From positions 36,357,201 to 36,421,200 of the forward strand of contig CM034307.1 in the NCBI GenBank assembly GCA_019925795.1: DNA of 64,000 bases. The letters are read 5' to 3'. The first letter of the stretch is position 1; every line of letters starts with the position of its first letter. The notes under the pieces were generated by a model. That model had not been told where the DNA came from, did not search any database, and saw nothing but the letters and a program-made list of their open reading frames with translations. Position numbers and translations under genes: made by a program. Origin of the DNA: Dendrobium chrysotoxum. Its lineage: Eukaryota; Streptophyta; Magnoliopsida; Asparagales; Orchidaceae. Shown piece after piece: positions 57,941 through 64,000 of the stretch.

Positions 57941-58561
57941 GGGGTGTCAATATTGGACCCGACCCGAAAACCAGACCCAAAAATTTTGGGTTTGGGTTGA
58001 CCCGAACCCGAATCGGGTCGGGTTCAGGTCTGAAAAATTGAACCGTTACAAAACTGGGTCAAGTTCGGGTTGACCCGAAAACCCAAAAATGACCCAGAAT
58101 GACCCAGAAAACCTGTCTGCCCGCTTTGCATATGTTGCCTGCCCTGCCTGCCTGGCTGCCCTGGCTGCTCCCGTGCATTGAGCCATGGAAACTGCCCGTG
58201 AAGCGTGCCTGCCTGCCCCGACTGCCCCGCCTGCCGTGCTGTCGCGCCTGCCGACCTCGTGTGACCGTGTCTGCCATGCATTGCCGCTGCCCACTACCGC
58301 TGTAGAATGCTGGCTGCCAGCGATGCCGAAGCCGACGCCAGCTATCGCTACCGAATGCCAGCTGCCAAAGTCATGTGATTTTTGTCGCTGCTGAAGCCGA
58401 AGCGGGTCGGGTCGGGTTGACTCAAACCTGAAGTGGGTCGGGTTCGCGTCTAAAAAATTGACCCGTATGCAAAAATGGGCCAGGTTCGAGCTGACCGGAA
58501 TAGCGCCGGGTCAGTTCCGGGTTCAATCGGAACCCGACCTATAACCCAAAATTGACACCCC
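57941..58561. mobile_element. GGGGTGTCAA-type MITE, 621 bp, with CTGCC-rich core
   Basis: The ends GGGGTGTCAATATTGG and GGGGTGTCAATTTTGG (reverse complement of the right end) are near-identical inverted repeats. Both arms are packed with GACCCGAACCCG/CGGGTTGACCCG words. The core 58110-58400 is very GC-rich and built of CTGCC, CTGCCTGCC and CCGACGCCAGC words. A TA dinucleotide flanks both sides. No transposase is present. A truncated relative lies at 14505-14693. Confidence 0.7.
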
Positions 58562-60179
58562 TAAAAGTAACTAAAATTATATACATAAAGATATTTTACT
58601 ATTTATTCACCAAAATATCATTTACACTAGCCAGGTGATTACTCTACAAAAGAATAAAATAAAATACATAACAAAAATTTAAAAAAAAACCTGAGGATAT
58701 CTGATAATCTTCTTCCAACTATTCTTGACTCATTTCTTGACCTGAAATAATTGAAATATATATAATGAGCTCAGAAGCCCAACATTAATCCAAAACTCAC
58801 TAACGCTTTCAATGCAAAGACTAAAAAATTAATATGATATGCTAAGTCTAATATAGTCAATATAATTAATGACCAAATATTACCAATAAAACTCAAAATG
58901 ATCAATAATAAAAGCAAAGAATCATCATAATGAATCTAAAAAGAAATGATTGGTATAAAATTCAATAAATCGGTAAAAATAATAATGTAAACATTATTCA
59001 TAAATTACTAAATGAATCTATCTTATGTATTTATATACATTATCTATTTATGTATTATCAATATATTCAATACTATCAATGATATTAATGTATCTGTCAA
59101 TGTCATCAGTGCTATCTATATATATATATATGTATCAATGTATGATTTAGTAAGGCAAAACATCCAGCTTTAATGTGAAATTTTCAACATCTTTTACACC
59201 AATCAGGAATAATCTATTTATGTATTATCAATGCATAAATAAGAAAGGCTGGTTATTAAACACTCTATACCCGTTGGCGTAATCAGTCATCTATTACAGG
59301 CTACAACCGGGATAACACCATAAACTAACTTTAAAGAAAAGCCTGTTGGCCCACTCTCATGTGCAGGGTATTATGTTTTAACAACCAACCAAATTTTATA
59401 GTGTTAACATACAGCCTTTCTTGCTTATGCAAATCCCACAATCAAAATGTAGTAGAAAATAATTAATTCTGTTTGATACAAGAAAATCTATATAATAATT
59501 AAAATTATTAAAAACTAAAATGAGATTTGAGTTACTTATAACAAATAGAAGAAATCTCTGAATAAAATTGACTGATGAAAAAGCAACGAACAATATTCTA
59601 TCTCTTCCCTCTCTCTTCTTCGACAAGGCACAGCGCTGAAATTCAGATTTTGCATTAAAAAAATCATTTCAAAAAAAAAAAAAATGGATTAGTACAACAA
59701 CACCCCAGTTCAAACAAAAATTCAGAGATTTTTTTAACACTTCATATTTTTGGGTTATTATACCAAGTATGACAAAAGATTATGTGTTCGAGAATTTTTA
59801 ATGTAGTCATCATATGGGTTGATTTTATTTTACTAAGAGCGATTTTCCTTTTAAATAAAATATTTAATTTTTTAAAGTTTCCTACAAAAAGAAAAAAAAT
59901 TTATCTCATCGAATAGGATGAGGCGCAGGGTGTGCCGCAAATTTCAAGAGTTTCCACTGTAGTTGTTGGGAGAATATGTAATATGGCTCTTCGGATCTCA
60001 TAATGATGAGAGAAGATGGTGTGATCTTTCGTATTAATTTTGATTATTGGGGTTTCGAGCTCCATGTGCTAGATTTGACTATATAAAGGAGCGGTAGGGC
60101 CTTGAGAATGGGACCTTTGCTTTGTTTCTTTTGCTTCTTGACTTTTCAACATTTCTATTTATATATCTTATTTATGTAA

Positions 60180-61870
60180 GTGTGGGAGTAAGTTCCCCAG
60201 CGTAAAAGGACTACCGCGTACTCACCTTATGGAGGAGTATGTTGATTATATATTCCATGCTTCTTATTTTTCCCATGTTGACTACTCTATTAGGTCGACG
60301 AAGGATGATGAGAGAATTAACATGGTGTTCGATGGGGAGCTGGTCGGTCATATGGATTATTTATGATTTACTCTATGCGCTGAAATAGAGGAAGTTTTGA
60401 ATTTTATGGAGTTTTCACTACTCAGTTGTCGGTGAGTTTTGTGGTGGGGATTGTATCCTTTGCTTCTCTTCTGCAAGCACATGATTTACTGTGGTCACTG
60501 AACTTGTTCTGACATGTGTTTACGATAAAGGCATCCCAAGCATGTTTTGTCCCATTCTTGCATGCATCAGGCAATGATGTTGGCTTGGCGAATAAGATGT
60601 GTGATTCTAAAGTAAATTTGTCGTAGTTTCAAACATACCCAGGTGGAAGGTGACAATTGCTCTAATGCCACTAAAAAAGAAAAAGATGGTCCTCCTAGGA
60701 TTGTTTGTTGAGTAGGAAGCGGTGTTGAGGCTGGTGAAGAATGAACCATTAATTGTTCCTTACCATATTACTTATCAAAATATTTTCAAGTCTTTTTATA
60801 GTAAGTAGTTTGCTTATTTTGATGAGGAAAAGTCCTTGCTTTATTCTGAGTATGTATTTAATTATGGCTTCATAGGAGTGGAAGGTTGCACTTTTCTTGT
60901 GGGTATGACATCTTTGTCTACGACTGTGATGGTTTCCATGAGATTGAAAGAGATGCCTTCTTTGGATGGTATTGAGATTCAACTAGAAGTCTGCGTGAAA
61001 AAAAAAAGATGTTGATGCAGGTGTTATCACAATTGACAAGAAACTAAGGGCGCCTAAAGAATGAGCAGTCCTCCCTTGTCTTCAAGGGGAAATGAGATTT
61101 TGCAATCCTCCAAAGAAGAGTTAGCGCCTACCAGGCTATCTGCAAGAGATGAGGAGATGGTTCCTGCTGCTTTGGATAAAGAGAAAGAGCATGTCTAGGG
61201 TGATGAATCCTCTGGTGGTTATAGGGTCATACTCCATCTTGCAATGAGACTTGCCTTCTGGTGAGAGAGGGTTCATTAAGTGAAGATCAAGGTGTCATTC
61301 CAATATCAAGTTGGTAACTTGAGACTGGCATGATTATTCACGATTCTATATTGGAGTGATATATTTTATGAGCTGGATCCACATAGATTGGTCTATTCAA
61401 TAATTAAGTTGTTAATAGATTCTTAGCAATATGCTTTCCTTCTTGGCAAGCATTATCTTAGCTTAATTGCCAAGATTGAGCGAGTTAGTGACGCAAAGAG
61501 ATATGTTAGTTTGCTCTGGATAAGGAGAGGAAGGTTCATCAGAAAATAGTGGATAAAGTGAATTGACTGGAATAGGAGATCATTTGGATGAGGGAACAAC
61601 ATCAATTTGCACTGGACTTGACAAATGATGAGATATTGTCGGTCATGGAAGCCAAAGATCAAGTTAAGGCAGCTGCTTCCAATCATGTTGCAATCATCAA
61701 GGCCAATGATCAGGCTGAGGCGACTGTTGTTGAGTTGACCAGAAAGCTAGATGAAGTCTTCCTCGTTATACATGGTAGAAAATTTAAATGTATGCTGGGT
61801 GACTATTATTTTGATGGGATCGCTGATTGCATTCTGAAGCTAGTGGTGAGAGGTGAGCTCGATTCCTGAT
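60180..61870 (+). pseudogene. Decayed coding region, possibly a plant retroelement gag-like protein
   Basis: The base composition is coding-like, and short open pieces look like the large gag-like proteins annotated near plant gypsy elements. Examples are MEEYVDYIFHASYF, then RSTKDDERINMVFDGELVGH near 60230-60360. A last open frame (61588-61869) has a coiled-coil-like stretch (AKDQVKAAASNHVAIIKAND) and ends DYYFDGIADCILKLVV, like the YxxGxxDxxxxI end of that group. Stops and frameshifts are frequent. A TATA-like ACTATATAAAGG at about 60079 could be its promoter. The family is not certain. Confidence 0.4.
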
Positions 61871-62449
61871 TTGAGTCCTACTACTTTAGGGAATTTTTTT
61901 TAGAGTGTTAGTGAAAAAGAGAGCGAAGGCATGAATGCAATTGATAAGTGAGTTGCATTGGCCTTAATTCTATAATTTTTTGATTTTGTCATATTATTTG
62001 ATGTGATGTAAATATAAATATAAGAGATTCTTTTGTTGTTCATGTGTTTATTATACCTTTCTCATACCTGAATGACAATGTCAATTAGTTTTTTTATACC
62101 AACTTTACACCAGTTGAGGCTTTGAGGGGAGTTGAGGCTTCGACCTTTCTTTCTTTACGATGTGCATTTGATTTTCCTGACTCAATAATATGATGGTGTG
62201 TTATTTGTATGAAAAGTCTCATGTGATGGACCGCACGATACGGTACACTCTTTATCTTCATGGGGGTAACCATCAAGATTCACCGTTTAAGGGGATTTGA
62301 GCTCTACCTTCACAGCGAAGCTCATTACATTATAGGTAGAGAGAGTCATCTGTCATGGTTGTTCGCTGCCAATGTATGAGGTGAGAAACCTTGAAAATAA
62401 AGAGATGAGCCACACGCTACTTTTGCGGAGCTTCACACAAAAGAGGGGC

Positions 62450-62745
62450 ATACATTTAAAGTGGTATGATCCCTGTAGTCACATATAGTGCCAAGGCATG
62501 TAAGACTTGTTCTCTATTGGGGAGCTGCATGCTACTCATTAAAGAGCTTTTGTAAAGGGTGGGAGTCGACCAACAATGGTTTATGTGTTTTATTATTAAT
62601 GATGGAATGGTGCATGTAGTTTCCTATAGTGTTGGGGCAGCCTATTGCTAGGGACTCACAAAATACTCATTATGGAGTTTGTCACAATGGGGGAAGTCGA
62701 CCAACAATGTCTTAGGCATTTTATTGTTGATGATGTGATCTCTAT
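62450..62745. repeat. Degenerate tandem duplication, about 130-bp period
   Basis: GTCGACCAACAATG occurs at about 62566 and 62696, each preceded by TACTCATTAWRGAGYTT and followed by a TTTTATTRTTRATGATG block. The blocks ATAGTG and GGGGCAG/AAGGCATG also align upstream. Non-coding. Confidence 0.65.
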
Positions 62746-63614
62746 CTCGCTAGGGTGATGTCAATTCTATTCTTATGGAATAATAAATATTTTGGGAGGC
62801 CAAATGGGTTACCTCATGGCAGTAGGCGACAAATTTATTATGTTCTATCTCTTCGACGTCTTGTCTATTTAATAATTCACTATTACCATTTATGGTTTCC
62901 AACCCGCGGTCGCCGCCTATAAATAAAGTGAGTGGACTCTTGGGAGTGTGCATGGATTCAATTGTTGGTAGCATCTATTTATGATGGTGACATTTCTTGG
63001 GTCTTCTTTTCTAAGGCAATCTTACCTTCTAATGGCCTACGAGCTTTCATCAATTTTTATGATCGTTCTTCCTGTGACATGTTGAAGAAAAAGAAAGAGA
63101 AAGAAAATGTCTCTTCCTTCCTAATGTTAGACTTTAGGGGGAGTCTTGTAACTCTTCTTTGTTGGGGAGAGCAGAAGGAATGGTGGATAGGGGAGTTTTC
63201 TACAAATTTTTTTCATCTTCCCTTTCTCTCTTGACTGATGTTGTCACTATGAGGGCTGAAGGCTCTTTGGATGGTTCAAAGAGGTCATTCTTCTCTCCAA
63301 GGTCACCCAGTTGGATCAGGACGTTTGTATGCAGGAATTGGATCGACATATAACTGTCCTGATGTATTTTTTGTTGAGATAATTTTTTGAAAAAGATACG
63401 TCACGTGACAAGTAGGGTGAAGTGGGGGTTGAGATCTCCCGTCCAATTCTACTATACTTGTTATAGCTGGTATCTTCAACAGTTAGGTATTCCACTGGAA
63501 AATAGAGCGAGATCTTTTTGCGAATGTAAGTATAAATTCTTGTCATAAATGATATGAAATAAAGGTGATTTTTGTTTCCTTTGTTTATCTTTTTCATTTT
63601 TTTTGAGATGTGAT

Positions 63615-63617
<3 letters not shown>

Positions 63618-63659
<42 letters not shown>
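63618..63659. repeat. (TA)n microsatellite
   Basis: A TA run of about 42 bp. A shorter one lies at about 63827-63842. Confidence 0.95.
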
Positions 63660-63663
<4 letters not shown>

Positions 63664-64000
63664 AAGTCATTCTTTATAATGCAATATTGCATGTCTTGGT
63701 TGAATTCCAAAAGAATCTTTAACCATGATCTTTGTTGACATGTTTTACCTTGTGGAATGTGAGGATCACGGTGTCTGGTGGCATGCCTATTAGATTGTTG
63801 CTTCTCAAAATTAGCTGCATTAAGCTTTTATATATATATATATGTTTATTCATTCTTGTTTGATATTGGCGACTGATATTATATTCTTGGTGTGAGGTCG
63901 GGTTTGATAAAATTCTATTCCTTCAAAAGAAACAAATATATTTATATGCATTCAAATTTGTATCAAAGGTCTTACAGCTTTACACTAGTTTTGTGAGTGT

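Larger units (their letters stand above)
45583..64000 (-). other. Upstream of the visible GYRA exons: probably one intron of at least 18.4 kb
   Basis: No further GYRA exon is recognisable to the right of 45582, although the reading phase there requires one upstream. Everything identified is repeat-derived. Unassigned stretches are 45583-45990, 46350-48260, 48700-49140, 49530-50570, 51457-52020, 55200-55740, 55810-56610 and 58565-59900. In none of these do I see a supportable gene. Confidence 0.55.

Noticed and set aside
58024..58394. Overlapping open frames on both strands in the CTGCC-rich core
   Set aside because: High GC removes stop codons in all frames, and no conserved domain is visible.
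58680..58760. Short exon-like segment with an AG border on the minus strand
   Set aside because: Its translation contains stops and matches no GyrA segment.
1..64000. tRNA, rRNA or other structured RNA genes
   Set aside because: No cloverleaf-like B-box pattern or rRNA motif stood out by eye. A covariance-model search would be needed to exclude them.

Overview
This window is nuclear DNA of a flowering plant. It is AT-rich and full of degenerate plant transposable elements: RTE-type LINEs with TTG tails, hAT, Mutator-like and LTR elements, and TA microsatellites. The only host gene I can assemble is the middle part of GYRA, the nuclear gene for the organelle-targeted DNA gyrase A subunit. It lies on the minus strand. 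The species cannot be fixed from the sequence.

Nine GYRA exons, from 45582 down to 1315, total 830 bp. All have GT/AG borders and their phases join into one open reading frame of 276 codons plus 2 nt. It runs from the end of the breakage-reunion domain, through the coiled-coil arm, into the first blade of the C-terminal DNA-wrapping domain with the GyrA box. The first and last parts of the gene lie outside the window. Introns are either very short (109, 109, 140, 147 bp) or very long (6.4, 9.8, 11.0 and 15.7 kb, plus at least 18.4 kb upstream). The long ones hold almost everything else.

Layout. 1-1314: intron with a tandem duplication and a 511-bp Mutator-like element. 1746-12719: a degenerate minisatellite, a 468-bp hAT MITE, an L1 ORF1 relic, and a complete non-autonomous LTR retrotransposon (9779-12233). 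The retrotransposon carries fused fragments of two unrelated host genes: ribonucleotide reductase small subunit and cytosolic aspartyl-tRNA synthetase. 12990-22824: a hAT transposase relic, and a Ty3/gypsy element broken by a chimeric LINE insertion. 23115-38809: a large hAT relic with a nested LINE, a two-layer nested DNA transposon, and a near full-length RTE LINE (33952-37068). 38859-45287: a 3.9-kb hAT element with a perfect target duplication and a decayed transposase. 45583-64000: LINE pieces with target duplications, a second copy of the two-layer nested transposon with a third element inside, a palindrome cluster, gypsy relics, and a 500-N gap beside a TA repeat.

Apart from GYRA, nothing looks like a working protein gene. 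The notable material is mobile-element biology: a two-gene chimera in a retroelement, repeated nested insertions of matching architecture, and a LINE composite whose 5' junction filler is shared by two loci.
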